Source: Gordonia araii NBRC 100433 (GTDB taxonomy: Bacteria > Actinomycetota > Actinomycetes > Mycobacteriales > Mycobacteriaceae). From it: a stretch of DNA of 64,000 nt. The translations under genes and the position numbers were made by a program. Each line of letters opens with the position of its first letter. Positions within the stretch are counted from its first letter, which is position 1. The notes below the pieces were generated by a model. That model saw only the letters and a list, made by a program, of their open reading frames with translations, made no database searches and was not told where the DNA came from. The DNA is taken from the NCBI RefSeq assembly GCF_000241265.1, contig NZ_BAEE01000056.1, positions 124,001-188,000 on the forward strand, written 5' to 3'. Below are positions 8,419-16,904 of this stretch, piece by piece.

Positions 8419-9579
8419 ATGACGACTAACGGCCTGCGCGCACGGGCATCGATGACGGTCCGGGGCGCCGTAATCGCCACCACCGACCGCCTCGCCGGTG
8501 CCGGGATGCCCTCGGCGCTGGCGATCGGCGCCACCCCGGCGGAGATCGCCGCCGAGGTCGCTGCCTCGCGGTTCCTCGTCGACGGCCGGTTCGCCAACGC
8601 GGATCCACCGTCGCCGATGAAAGGGAATCCGGCGTCGGCGCTGACCGACATGATCCGCCGACCGGGCCGGCCCACCGGCCGGATCATGGTCAGCACCCCG
8701 GACTTCGCCCGCGCGTCGCGCGACCTCGCCGTCACCTGGCTGGGACACGCGACCGCCCTGGTCGAGATCGACGGTGCCCGGGTCCTGACCGATCCGGTCT
8801 TCTCCCGGCGCTGCTCGCCGTCGCAGCTGGTCGGCCCCGCGCGCATGCATCCGGTGCCGTGCGATGTCGACGAACTGCCTCCCGTGGACGTGGTGCTGAT
8901 CAGCCACGACCACTACGACCATCTCGACACGGCGACCGTCACCGAACTCGCGCGCGTGCACCCGGCCGCGGTGTTCGTCGCTCCGATCGGCGTCGGCGCC
9001 CACCTGCGGGCCTGGGGTATCCCCGCCGAGCGCATTCGCACGGCGCAGTGGCACGACGAGATCCGGGTGACCGGCGCGCACGGCAGCACGATCAGCTTCG
9101 TCCCCGTGCCCGCCAGGCATTTCTCCGGCCGCGGGCTCGACCGCGATCTGACGATGTGGGCCAGCTGGGCGATGATCGGCCCGCGCCACCGCGCGTTCTT
9201 CTCCGGCGACACCGGGTTCACCGAGTCCTACGAGGACGTGGGTGCCGCGCACGGCCCGTTCCAGCTGACGCTGATCGCGATCGGCGCCTACGACCCGCTG
9301 TGGCCCGACATCCACGCGAACCCCGAAGAGGCGCTCACCATCCACCGCATGCTGACCCGCGGCACCGACGCGCTGCTCGTGCCCATTCATTGGGGTACGT
9401 TCAACCTCGCGCGACACACGTGGGGCGAGCCCGCCGCGCGGCTGACGCACGCCGCGCAGGGGTCGCCCGGTCAGGCACCGGTCGACATCGTGATCCCCCA
9501 ACCCGGGGGCGAGCTGGACGTCATCGATCGCACCGGCACCGCCACGGTCGCGCCGGACTGGTGGAAGGAGTCGGCGTGA
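8419..9579 (+). CDS. MBL-fold metallohydrolase, Rv0906/NAPE-PLD-like
   Basis: A 386-residue metallo-beta-lactamase-fold hydrolase. The zinc motif is H163-D-H165-Y-D167-H168 in [12 protein letters not shown]. Further ligands are probably the histidine in A-R-H-F-S-G-R-G, the aspartate in F-F-S-G-D-T-G-F and the histidine in V-P-I-H-W-G-T-F. This layout (W-L-G-H-A-T before the motif, H-W-G-T at the end) is the UlaG/NAPE-PLD branch, whose members cut lactones or phosphodiesters. It corresponds to M. tuberculosis Rv0906. Its TGA overlaps the GTG of ctpE (GTGA), so the two products are made together. Substrate unknown. Confidence 0.85.
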   Translation: MTTNGLRARASMTVRGAVIATTDRLAGAGMPSALAIGATPAEIAAEVAASRFLVDGRFANADPPSPMKGNPASALTDMIRRPGRPTGRIMVSTPDFARASRDLAVTWLGHATALVEIDGARVLTDPVFSRRCSPSQLVGPARMHPVPCDVDELPPVDVVLISHDHYDHLDTATVTELARVHPAAVFVAPIGVGAHLRAWGIPAERIRTAQWHDEIRVTGAHGSTISFVPVPARHFSGRGLDRDLTMWASWAMIGPRHRAFFSGDTGFTESYEDVGAAHGPFQLTLIAIGAYDPLWPDIHANPEEALTIHRMLTRGTDALLVPIHWGTFNLARHTWGEPAARLTHAAQGSPGQAPVDIVIPQPGGELDVIDRTGTATVAPDWWKESA

Positions 9580-12110
9580 CCGTCGAAGCGCCCGAGAAGA
9601 CCGACCCGGTCGACCCCGCCCGCGGGTTGACCGCGGCGCAGGTCGCCCAACGCGTGGCCGCCGGCCAGGCGAACGTGTCCGCGGACAAGACCGGCCGCAC
9701 GGTCGGGCAGATCGTCCGGGCCAACGTGTTCACCCGCATCAATGCGATGCTGGGCGTCCTGTTCTTCCTGGTGATGCTCACAGGTTCGCTCAAGAACGGG
9801 CTCTTCGGCCTGATCATCATCGCCAACAGCGGGATCGGCATCATCCAGGAGGTCCGCGCCAAGCGAACCCTCGACCGGCTGTCCATCGTCGGGCAGGCGA
9901 CGCCGACGGTGCGCCGCGACGGGGTGGCCGTGCAGGTGGCGCCCGAAGACGTGGTGCTCGACGACATCATCGAACTCGGGCCGGGCGACCAGATCGTGGT
10001 CGACGGCGAAACCGTCGAATCCGCGTCGCTCGACGTCGACGAGTCGCTGCTCACCGGTGAGGCCGACCCGGTCGACAAGGCGCCCGGCGACCAGATCCTG
10101 TCCGGCAGCTTCGTCGTCGCGGGCTCGGGCACGTATCGGGCCACCAAGGTCGGCGCGGAAGCCTACGCGGCGAAACTGGCGGCCGAGGCGTCGAAGTTCA
10201 CCCTGGTCGACTCCGAGCTGCGCAACGGCATCAACAAGATCCTGCAGGTGATCACCTGGCTGCTGATCCCGGCCGGGATCCTCACGATCATCAACCAGCT
10301 GTTCATCGCCGGCGACGGGTCACTCGACTGGGACTCGCTCAAACCGGGGATTCTCGGCATGGTCGCGGCGCTGGTGCCGATGATTCCGGAGGGACTCGTG
10401 CTGATGACCTCGATCGCGTTCGCGGTCGGAGTCATCCGTCTGGGCCAGCGCCAATGCCTGGTCAACGAGCTGCCGGCGATCGAGGGCCTGGCCCGCGTGA
10501 ACATCGTCTGCGCCGACAAGACGGGCACGCTGACCGAAAACGGCATGCGGCTCTCGGAGATCGAGCCGGTCGCCGGTTCCGGCTCCGGGGTCGGGGAGGA
10601 GCAGATCCACGCCGTGCTCGCGGCGCTCGCCGCCAACGACCCGCGCCCCAACGCGAGCATCGAGGCCATCGGCGAGGCCTACCCGGATGCGCCGAATTGG
10701 CAGACGACCGCGATCCAGCCGTTCTCGTCGGCCCTCAAATGGAGCGGCATGTCGTTCGCCGACGCATCGGGCGCAGACGCGGGCAACTGGCTGATCGGCG
10801 CCCCCGACATCCTGCTCGACCCCGCCAGCGACATCTCCGCGCGCGCGACGGCGATCGGCGAGACCGGCCTGCGCGTCCTGCTGCTGGCGCAGGCGTCGGA
10901 GGCCGTCGACACCCCGGACGTGCAGGAACGGATGACCCCGGTCGCCCTGGTCGTCCTCGAGCAGCGGGTGCGTCCCGACGCCAAGGACACGCTGGAGTAC
11001 TTCGCGCGCCAAGACGTCGACGTCAAGGTCATCTCCGGTGACAACGCCCGGTCCGTCGGTGCGGTCGCCGCGTCCCTCGGGCTCGGCTCGGTGGACAACG
11101 CGGTGGACGGCCGCGCACTGCCCGGCGACAAGAACGAGCTCGCCGAGGTGGTCACCGACGGCTCGGTGTTCGGCCGGATCCGGCCCGATCAGAAACGCTC
11201 GATGGTCAAGGCGCTGCAATCGCGGCACAACACCGTCGCGATGACCGGCGACGGCGTCAACGACGTCCTGGCGCTCAAGGACGCCGACATCGGCGTCGCG
11301 ATGGGGTCGGGAAGCTCGGCGGCCCGGTCGGTGGCCCAGATCGTCCTGCTGGACAACAAGTTCGCCACCCTGCCGTACGTCGTCGGCGAAGGCCGGCGCG
11401 TCATCGGCAACATCGAGCGCGTCGCGAACCTGTTCCTCACCAAGACCGTGTACGCGGTGCTGCTGGCGCTGCTCGTCGGCATCGCCGGGGTGGCGGGCAA
11501 GCTCTTCGGCTTCGAATCGCTGGCCTACCCGTTCCAGCCGATCCACATCACCATCTCGGCGTGGTTCACCATCGGCGTCCCGGCCTTCGTGCTCTCGCTC
11601 GCACCCAACAACGAACGCGCCCGAACGGGCTTCGTGAAACGCGTCCTGACCCACGCCGTGCCCAACGGCATCATCGTCGGACTGGTCACCTTCATCACCT
11701 TCGTGCTGGTCAACCCGGGCGGCCATCAGGGACCGCGCCTCGGCGAGAAGATCGACGTACTGCCGCCCGACGTGGTGCAGGCGTCCACCGCGACGCTGAT
11801 CGCGCTCATCGCCACCGCCTTCTACGTGCTGGTGGTCGTCGCACGGCCGTACAACTGGTGGAAGCTGCTGCTGCTCGTCGTGTCGGCGCTCGCGTACGTG
11901 ATCATCTTCTTCTGGCCGCGGGGCGGATGGTTCGACCCCCAGCAGTGGTTCAACCTCGACTCGTCGAACTGGGGCAACATCTCCGTCGCACTGGTGTTGG
12001 CCCTGATCGGCATGGTCGCCATCGAGGTCGTCAACCGGGTGCTGCCGCGGTTCGTCCCGGAAGACGCGCCGGCTCCCGAGCCCGAGCACGATCCCGCGGT
12101 CGCCGGCTAG
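9576..12110 (+). CDS. ctpE: Cation-translocating P-type ATPase CtpE
   Basis: An 844-residue P-type ATPase of the plasma membrane. The phosphorylated aspartate is Asp314 in [10 protein letters not shown]. The actuator domain has [10 protein letters not shown] near residue 160, and the hinge has [14 protein letters not shown] near residue 555. Transmembrane pairs lie at about residues 50-90, 225-290 and in a C-terminal bundle from about 610 to 815. The M4 segment reads V-P-M-I-P-E-G-L-V, typical of Ca/Mg-type pumps. CtpE (Rv0908) has been reported as a calcium transporter in mycobacteria. The GTG start overlaps the MBL gene. In M. tuberculosis a separate gene (Rv0907) lies between the two; here they are fused into one overlap. 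Confidence 0.9.
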   Translation: MTVEAPEKTDPVDPARGLTAAQVAQRVAAGQANVSADKTGRTVGQIVRANVFTRINAMLGVLFFLVMLTGSLKNGLFGLIIIANSGIGIIQEVRAKRTLDRLSIVGQATPTVRRDGVAVQVAPEDVVLDDIIELGPGDQIVVDGETVESASLDVDESLLTGEADPVDKAPGDQILSGSFVVAGSGTYRATKVGAEAYAAKLAAEASKFTLVDSELRNGINKILQVITWLLIPAGILTIINQLFIAGDGSLDWDSLKPGILGMVAALVPMIPEGLVLMTSIAFAVGVIRLGQRQCLVNELPAIEGLARVNIVCADKTGTLTENGMRLSEIEPVAGSGSGVGEEQIHAVLAALAANDPRPNASIEAIGEAYPDAPNWQTTAIQPFSSALKWSGMSFADASGADAGNWLIGAPDILLDPASDISARATAIGETGLRVLLLAQASEAVDTPDVQERMTPVALVVLEQRVRPDAKDTLEYFARQDVDVKVISGDNARSVGAVAASLGLGSVDNAVDGRALPGDKNELAEVVTDGSVFGRIRPDQKRSMVKALQSRHNTVAMTGDGVNDVLALKDADIGVAMGSGSSAARSVAQIVLLDNKFATLPYVVGEGRRVIGNIERVANLFLTKTVYAVLLALLVGIAGVAGKLFGFESLAYPFQPIHITISAWFTIGVPAFVLSLAPNNERARTGFVKRVLTHAVPNGIIVGLVTFITFVLVNPGGHQGPRLGEKIDVLPPDVVQASTATLIALIATAFYVLVVVARPYNWWKLLLLVVSALAYVIIFFWPRGGWFDPQQWFNLDSSNWGNISVALVLALIGMVAIEVVNRVLPRFVPEDAPAPEPEHDPAVAG

Positions 12111-12210
12111 GGCACGGTCGGCGGGAAACTGGGCACGGTCGGCGGGAAGCTGGGCACGGTCGGCGGGAAGCTGGGCACGGTCGGCGGAAATCAGGGCACG
12201 GTCGGCGCGG
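12110..12210. repeat. 21-bp minisatellite at the ctpE / glycosylase 3' junction
   Basis: Four full copies of a 21-bp unit (starting GGGCACGGTCGGCGG) begin at 12110, 12131, 12152 and 12173, with a partial fifth from 12194. Copies 2 and 3 are identical; copy 1 has one change and copy 4 several. The array starts on the last base of the ctpE stop and runs into the last codons of the convergent glycosylase gene. On the minus strand the unit encodes F-P-P-T-V-P-S in the glycosylase frame. Confidence 0.9.
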
Positions 12211-12781
12211 CCGCCTTCGGGTGGCGCCGGTAGGCCGACACCGACGGCTCGCCGTCGACCCAGAACCGCCACGGCTCGTCGGCCGCCAGGCGCACGCCCA
12301 CTCGCGGTCCGCTGCGGATCCGTTCCGGGTCGACCGGATCGTCGCCCGGCCGGTGCAGCGCGACCGGAGCCGGGTCCAGCAGATCGGTGCCGAGATCGTC
12401 GATCGTGATGCCCAGCGCTCGCGTGAGGTTGCCCGGGCCGCGCGCCAGCGCATCGTCGTCGGCGGCATTCGGGCGCCGCGAACGCGCCTCGCCGAACCCG
12501 TCGACCACGCGCCCGGCGCGGATGAGGACCGCCGACGCCTGCTCGGTCGGCCCGGTGACGACGTTCGCGCAGTGATGCCCGTGGATGCGGTAGACGTACA
12601 GCCGCCACGGCGGCCCGTACATGATCTCCGATCGGGGGGTGCGCGTGAACGCGTGCGACGCCGGATCGTTGACCCCGTCGTAGGCCTCGACTTCGGTGAT
12701 CGCCACGGTGACCCCGTGGCCGACGAGATGGGCGCCCAAGAGTTCGCGGGCGCGCACCGTGACAGTAGGGTTGGCTCTCAT
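12191..12781 (-). CDS. 3-methyladenine DNA glycosylase (AAG/MPG family)
   Basis: A 196-residue alkylbase-DNA glycosylase that removes 3-methyladenine and related lesions in base excision repair. Motifs: A-R-E-L-L-G-A-H-L at residues 11-19, the catalytic-glutamate stretch I-T-E-V-E-A-Y near residue 30, S-E-I-M-Y-G-P-P-W-R-L-Y-V-Y-R-I-H-G-H-H-C-A-N-V-V-T-G, and R-G-P-G-N-L-T-R-A-L-G-I. Its ATG shares two bases with the ATG of the divergent SRPBCC gene (CATG at 12779-12782). The stop codon lies inside the fourth copy of a 21-bp tandem repeat; the C-terminus P-T-V-P is itself repeat-encoded. Confidence 0.9.
   Translation of the reverse strand: MRANPTVTVRARELLGAHLVGHGVTVAITEVEAYDGVNDPASHAFTRTPRSEIMYGPPWRLYVYRIHGHHCANVVTGPTEQASAVLIRAGRVVDGFGEARSRRPNAADDDALARGPGNLTRALGITIDDLGTDLLDPAPVALHRPGDDPVDPERIRSGPRVGVRLAADEPWRFWVDGEPSVSAYRRHPKAAAPTVP
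12766..12771 (+). promoter_or_regulatory. -10 box for the SRPBCC gene
   Basis: TAGGGT, 8 nt before the ATG at 12780. It lies inside the first codons of the opposite-strand glycosylase gene. Confidence 0.5.
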
Positions 12782-13229
12782 GGCGAAGACGAGTGACTCC
12801 GTGAATGTCGACATGCCGGTCGAGGAGGCCTGGGAGCACGCCTCGGATCTGTCCCGGTACTCCGAGTGGCTCACCCTGCACGACGGCTGGCGCAGTGAGC
12901 TACCCGCCTCCGATGAACTGGCCAAGGGGGTGAAGGTCGCCTCGGTCATCAAGCTTAAGGGAGCGCGCGTCCGGTTCAACTGGACGGTCGAGAAGTACGA
13001 CCCGCCCAACGAGGTTCGACTCAAGGGCGATGGCAAAGGCGGAGTGAAGGCGAAGCTGGACTTGTCGATCAAGCCCAACGGCGACGGTTCGACGGTAACC
13101 TTCCAGGTCGACTTGGGTGGACTGCCGCTCATCGGCCCGGCGGGCAAGGCGGCCGCACTGGCCACCAAGAAGGACCTGCACGCGTCGCTGGAGAACTTTC
13201 GCAACGTCTTCGGCGGGGCGAAGGCCTGA
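12780..13229 (+). CDS. SRPBCC/START-like protein, Rv0910 homologue
   Basis: A 149-residue protein of the polyketide-cyclase/SRPBCC fold, a single hydrophobic-cavity domain without known catalysis. It opens M-A-K-x-S and continues V-D-M-P-V-E-E-A-W-E-H-A-S-D-L-S-R-Y-S-E-W-L-T-L-H, which lines up with M. tuberculosis Rv0910 from its first residue. Rv0910 has been described as the toxin of the Rv0909-Rv0910 toxin-antitoxin pair. No Rv0909-like small gene precedes it here: the upstream position is held by a glycosylase gene on the other strand. It may be an orphan or have a non-toxic role. The leaderless -10 box fixes the start. Confidence 0.85.
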   Translation: MAKTSDSVNVDMPVEEAWEHASDLSRYSEWLTLHDGWRSELPASDELAKGVKVASVIKLKGARVRFNWTVEKYDPPNEVRLKGDGKGGVKAKLDLSIKPNGDGSTVTFQVDLGGLPLIGPAGKAAALATKKDLHASLENFRNVFGGAKA

Positions 13230-13253
13230 TCACACTGCGAAGGGGACAAGGCG

Positions 13254-14915
13254 ATGCCTAGCCATGGATCAACGGCCGACGACGATTTCGGCTTCGAGCA
13301 CAAGGACACCAGCAAGCCGGGACGTGGCGGTCTCCTCTGGGGTCTGGCCGCGGTGCTGGTCGTTCTCGCGCTCGTCGGCGGTTTCGTCGTGCTGCGCGGC
13401 GACTCGCTGCTGTGCCGGGCCAAGCCCGTCACGGTCGTCGCCGACGCCGCCCTCGCCGGCCCGCTGAAAGAGATCGCCCAGACCACCGGGCGCTGCTACG
13501 AGTTCACCGTCACGCCGGTGGCCGGCCCCGACGTTCCCGCGCAGGTGACCAAGGGCGAGGGCGCGCCCGATCTGTGGGTGGCGGATTCGTCGTCGCAGGT
13601 CCGACGGGTCGCGAAGCAGATCCGGCGCCAATTCGACAACGTCGCCGATTCGATCGCGCGCAGCCCCGTGGTCGTTGCGGGTCAGCAGGTTCCACCGCTG
13701 AAGAGCTGGGTCGACGTGATGAAGCTGCCGAACCTTCGCATGGGGTCGCCGATCGACACCACGATCGGCGACGCGCCGATCATCGGCGCACTCGCCGAGG
13801 TCGACTCCGGCGCCCTCGACCAGAAGCAGCTCATCGACGCGATGACCGTCCTGGCCGTACAGCAGAACAACGTTCGCGGGGTGAAGGAGGCCGAGGGTAC
13901 CCGCCTGAACATCGCCAACACGACTCCCGATGTTCCGGTGATGACCACCGAACAGCAATTCTCCTACTTCGTCGCGACCCACCAGGGTTCGGCTCTCAAG
14001 GCGGCGGTCCCCGAGGACGGAACGGTGATGCTCGACTACCCGCTGGTCAACGTCGCCGGAGCCGACCGGAGCGCGGATGCCGCCAAGGCCGGGCAGGCGC
14101 TCGTCGAGGCGGTCAACTCCGACGCGGGGAAACAGGCCCTCGCCCGTGCGTTTCTGCGCGACGCGCAAGGGGCGCCCCTCACAGGTGAAGGAGCCGCGGC
14201 CGGCGTCGGCCAGGTGAAGCTGCTGACCCTCAAGGATCCGGCGCAGATCGATCGCGCCCTGCGTCAATGGCAGGTGCTGGCGGTCCCGATCCGGACGCTC
14301 GTCGTCGAAGACGTCTCCGGCTCGATGGTGTACCGAGCCGGATCGGGCACGCGTGCCGATCTCCTGCGTGAAGCATCGATCGCGGGTCTGCGGCTCTTTC
14401 CCAACAACGCCGAGGTCGGCGCGTGGATATTCAGCATCGACCGGGGCGGACCGGGAGTCGACTACGACGAGCGGGCGCCGATCAGACCGCTCGGCGCCCG
14501 GACCGCGGACGGGCGGACCCATCGCGACTTCCTCACCGACGAGGTGAAGCGGGCGATGTCCGACGTCGGCGGCGGGACCGGGCTGTACGATACGACGCTG
14601 GCGGCGTTCAAAAAAGTGCAAAGCACCTATAACCCGAACTTCTCCAACTCGGTCATCATCATGACCGATGGTGAGAACGAAGACCCGAACAGTATTAGCC
14701 TCGATCAATTGCTGGCCGAGATTAAGCGAATGGAAGATCCGGCCAGGCCGGTGCTCATCCTGACGATCGGCATCTCGGACAGCGCAGACGCCAAGGCGCT
14801 CAAAGCGATTGCCGACGCGACCGGGGGAACGTCGTATACGGCGAAGACCCCCGCCGACATCAGAGCGGTGTTCGTGAATGCGATTGCCGCACGTGTGGAG
14901 GCGGCTGGTAAGTAG
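13254..14915 (+). CDS. Membrane-anchored substrate-binding/VWA fusion protein
   Basis: A 553-residue protein with a short Asp/Lys-rich cytoplasmic N-terminus, one transmembrane segment at about residues 27-48 (L-L-W-G-L-A-A-V-L-V-V-L-A-L-V-G-G-F-V-V-L), then an extracytoplasmic module resembling type-2 periplasmic binding proteins (V-T-V-V-A-D-A-A-L-A-G-P-L-K-E-I, residues 60-330) and a C-terminal von Willebrand A domain. The VWA metal site has Asp353 in D-V-S-G-S, T in G-G-G-T-G-L-Y-D and Asp in I-I-M-T-D-G-E-N, so it is complete. A good Shine-Dalgarno (GAAGGGGA) lies 8 nt before the ATG. The fusion suggests ligand sensing or envelope-protein adhesion; the ligand is unknown. The tRNA gene follows 34 nt later. 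Confidence 0.85.
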   Translation: MPSHGSTADDDFGFEHKDTSKPGRGGLLWGLAAVLVVLALVGGFVVLRGDSLLCRAKPVTVVADAALAGPLKEIAQTTGRCYEFTVTPVAGPDVPAQVTKGEGAPDLWVADSSSQVRRVAKQIRRQFDNVADSIARSPVVVAGQQVPPLKSWVDVMKLPNLRMGSPIDTTIGDAPIIGALAEVDSGALDQKQLIDAMTVLAVQQNNVRGVKEAEGTRLNIANTTPDVPVMTTEQQFSYFVATHQGSALKAAVPEDGTVMLDYPLVNVAGADRSADAAKAGQALVEAVNSDAGKQALARAFLRDAQGAPLTGEGAAAGVGQVKLLTLKDPAQIDRALRQWQVLAVPIRTLVVEDVSGSMVYRAGSGTRADLLREASIAGLRLFPNNAEVGAWIFSIDRGGPGVDYDERAPIRPLGARTADGRTHRDFLTDEVKRAMSDVGGGTGLYDTTLAAFKKVQSTYNPNFSNSVIIMTDGENEDPNSISLDQLLAEIKRMEDPARPVLILTIGISDSADAKALKAIADATGGTSYTAKTPADIRAVFVNAIAARVEAAGK

Positions 14916-14949
14916 TAGGTAAGCACGGGCGACGTCGCCCGTGGTTAAC

Positions 14950-15022
14950 GCTCCCGTAGCTCAGGGGATAGAGCACGGCTCTCCTAAAGCCGGTGTCGTA
15001 GGTTCGAATCCTACCGGGAGCA
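14950..15022 (+). tRNA. tRNA-Arg (anticodon CCT)
   Basis: A full cloverleaf can be drawn: 7-bp acceptor GCTCCCG/CGGGAGC, D arm GCTC/GAGC, anticodon stem CGGCT/AGCCG with loop CTCCTAA (anticodon CCT, reading AGG), 5-nt variable loop and T arm GTAGG/CCTAC with TTCGAAT. The discriminator base is A; the CCA end is not encoded. A run of seven T starts 7 nt downstream. No integrase or repeated tRNA end was seen, so there is no sign of an attachment site. Confidence 0.97.
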
Positions 15023-15254
15023 CAGTGAAGTTTTTTTCTGGCGGCTTCTGCGCGGAAATACCAGGTCATCGACGCCGTCGTTTAACCCGTCCCGGGTGAA
15101 AATGGTCGTTGATTCTCGCAAGGGTTACGGGGAACCGTCAGCGGCGTTAGGGTAGTTCTGGCTAACGAAGAAGCGGCTTATTCGAGTCAATCCGCCGATT
15201 CGGGCTGCGATTGCGCTGCGAGGTCGGCGCTGCTGTAGCAAGCTAAGGAAAGGC
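15023..15254. other. Non-coding leader between tRNA-Arg and the LGFP gene
   Basis: No gene is supported here. It contains a T-run after the tRNA, a GGTT/AACC inverted pair around 15125-15138, and a TAGGGT that could be a -10 box near 15150, giving a leader of about 130 nt for the LGFP gene. The long leader is unlike the leaderless genes around it and could carry post-transcriptional control, but no riboswitch fold was recognised. Confidence 0.4.
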
Positions 15255-15296
15255 ATGGATCAGTCGTGCCATGGAGACAAGGAGTTCACGGAGTGA
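15255..15296 (+). CDS. Possible 13-codon upstream reading frame coupled to the LGFP gene
   Basis: ATG at 15255, preceded by AAGGAAAGG, opens a frame M-D-Q-S-C-H-G-D-K-E-F-T-E that ends in TGA overlapping the GTG of the LGFP gene (GTGA). Its Lys-Glu codons are the AAGGAG Shine-Dalgarno of the next gene. Translation would expose or couple the main start. Such short frames arise by chance in GC-rich DNA, so this is tentative. Confidence 0.35.
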   Translation: MDQSCHGDKEFTE

Positions 15297-16810
15297 AACC
15301 CGTAGGGAAGAAGTCAGGACCCGTGGCCCTGCGCCGCTTGGCCCTTGGCGTAGTGGCCGCCGCAGGCACACTGATGCTTGTTGCGCCACAGGCTTCGGCC
15401 GCACCGCAGGACGATGCGCGCGAAGCTATCGACAAAGTCGCCGGACAGATCGAAAGCGGCGAAGCCGACCGTGGTCAACTGAACACCGGTCTCGGTGACA
15501 AGGAAGGCGAAGTCACCTCCGCTGGCGACGGCTACGAACAGAAGTACAGCGGCGGCGGGATCTACTGGTCTGAGAAGACCGGTGCGCATTTCCTGTACGG
15601 CGCGATCAACGAGAAGTTCGGTGCAGAAGGCGGTCCCGCGGGCAACCTGGGCTTCCCGAAGGCCAGCGAAGGTGTCGCTCAGGCACCGGAAGGCGCTCGC
15701 GTCGCCGAGTTCGCCGCCGAGGACAACCCGAAGATCTACTGGACTCCGCAGACGGGTGCATGGGTCGTCCGCGGTCCGTTCGCCGCTGCGCTCGGAGATC
15801 CTCAGATCGCCGGCGCGCTCGGCCTTCCGACCGGTGATGCCGTCGTAAACGGCGACATCGTCACGCAGAAGTTCGCCAACGGCGAGCTGTCCTTCGACGC
15901 CAAGACCGGCAAGTGGATCAACGTGCCGAACCTCCCGGGCCTCCCGGACCTCGGCGCCAAGCTGGACGGTTTGAAGTGGCCGGCGATCAGCCTGCCCGGT
16001 TGGCCGAAGATCAACCTGCCCGGTTTGCCCAACGTGAACGTGCCGGACATCAACGCTCCTAAGGTCGATCTACCGGACGTCAACGCTCCGAACGTCGGCC
16101 TGCCGGACGCCCCGAAGGGCTTCAACTGGTGGTGGCTGCTCATTCCGCTGCTGATCGTCGGCGGTCTGCTGCTGCTCGGCTGGCTGTGGCGCCTGCTCAC
16201 CGGCCGCGGTAAGGGCGGCAACGTTTCCGGTCCGAACCTGAAGGCTCCGAACGTTGACGGCGCTGTCGGTGCCGTCAAGGGCGCGGGCGGCAAGGTCGCT
16301 GCCGGCGCCGCTGGTGCCGCGGGTGCTGCCGGAGCCGCTGCCGCGGCTGCCGGCGGCAAGATCAAGGGTGCCGCCGAGGACGCCGTGGGCGCTGCGGAGC
16401 GTGCCGGTGACCGCGTCAAGGATGGCGTCGAAGGCGCCTACGACAAGGTGAAGGGCGGCGTCGAAGGTGCCGCCGACAAGGCGGGCGATGCGGCTGGCTC
16501 CGCCGGCGACAAGGTCTCCGGACTGGTCGGCGACGCCACCGGCAAGGGTGGCGCTGCCGCTGCCGGCGCTGCTGCGGCAGCCGGTGCTGCCGGAACCTGG
16601 GTGCGCGACGGCAAAACCGTCCCGCTGCCCAAGGGCGCTCACCTGCCGCTGCCCGGCGACGCGGAGCCCAAGGGCTTCCCGATCAAGGGCAACGCAGACT
16701 CGGGTCTGTACCACACCCCCGCATCGCGCGCGTACGCCGCGACGGTCGCGGAGATCTGGTTCGCCACCGAGTCCGACGCCGAAGCTGCCGGATTCAAGAA
16801 GTTCGAGTAG
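15293..16810 (+). CDS. LGFP-repeat / transmembrane / sunset-like domain envelope protein
   Basis: A 505-residue exported protein. Residues 1-38 form a signal peptide ending A-S-A. Residues 45-200 hold LGFP-type units (N-L-G-F-P-K-A-S-E-G, I-Y-W-S-E-K-T-G-A-H, I-Y-W-T-P-Q-T-G-A-W, A-L-G-L-P-T-G-D); LGFP repeats are thought to tie mycolata proteins to the arabinogalactan-mycolate layer. A Pro/Asn linker of N-V-P-D-I-N-A-P-K type follows, then a transmembrane helix at about 280-302 with a Trp-rich flank, then about 150 residues rich in Ala, Gly and Lys (E-G-A-A-D-K-A-G-D type, LEA- or histone-tail-like). The last 47 residues (459-505) resemble the sunset domain (I-K-G-N-A-D-S-G-L-Y-H-T-P, E-I-W-F-A-T-E-S-D-A-E-A-A-G-F). 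The GTG at 15293 has AAGGAG 8 nt upstream; the earlier GTG at 15266 has none. Confidence 0.85.
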   Translation: MKPVGKKSGPVALRRLALGVVAAAGTLMLVAPQASAAPQDDAREAIDKVAGQIESGEADRGQLNTGLGDKEGEVTSAGDGYEQKYSGGGIYWSEKTGAHFLYGAINEKFGAEGGPAGNLGFPKASEGVAQAPEGARVAEFAAEDNPKIYWTPQTGAWVVRGPFAAALGDPQIAGALGLPTGDAVVNGDIVTQKFANGELSFDAKTGKWINVPNLPGLPDLGAKLDGLKWPAISLPGWPKINLPGLPNVNVPDINAPKVDLPDVNAPNVGLPDAPKGFNWWWLLIPLLIVGGLLLLGWLWRLLTGRGKGGNVSGPNLKAPNVDGAVGAVKGAGGKVAAGAAGAAGAAGAAAAAAGGKIKGAAEDAVGAAERAGDRVKDGVEGAYDKVKGGVEGAADKAGDAAGSAGDKVSGLVGDATGKGGAAAAGAAAAAGAAGTWVRDGKTVPLPKGAHLPLPGDAEPKGFPIKGNADSGLYHTPASRAYAATVAEIWFATESDAEAAGFKKFE

Positions 16811-16823
16811 CGACGCAACATCG

Positions 16824-16860
16824 CCGCGGCCCGGTACCCGATATGGGTGCCGGGCCGCGG
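16824..16860 (+). terminator. Hairpin terminator after the LGFP gene
   Basis: A 16-bp stem (CCGCGGCCCGGTACCC at 16824-16839 with 16845-16860, one G-T pair) and a GATAT loop, 14 nt after the stop. There is no T tract, which is common for actinobacterial terminators. Confidence 0.75.
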
Positions 16861-16892
16861 TGCTTCGCGGGCCGCAGCCGTCGGCCGTGCCC

Positions 16893-16898
16893 TACGGT
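16893..16898 (+). promoter_or_regulatory. -10 box for cobF
   Basis: TACGGT, 6 nt before the GTG at 16905; leaderless arrangement. Confidence 0.5.
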
Positions 16899-16904
16899 GG
16901 GTGC

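Noticed and set aside
12110..12210. Short regular repeats considered as a CRISPR array
   Set aside because: Units are contiguous 21-bp copies without spacers, and no cas genes are present; they form a coding-compatible minisatellite.
14950..15292. tRNA-associated integration site
   Set aside because: No integrase gene and no repeated copy of the tRNA 3' end were seen nearby.
15266..15293. GTG at 15266 as start of the LGFP protein
   Set aside because: No ribosome-binding site precedes it, while AAGGAG stands at the right distance from GTG 15293, and the extra residues would spoil the signal peptide N-terminus.
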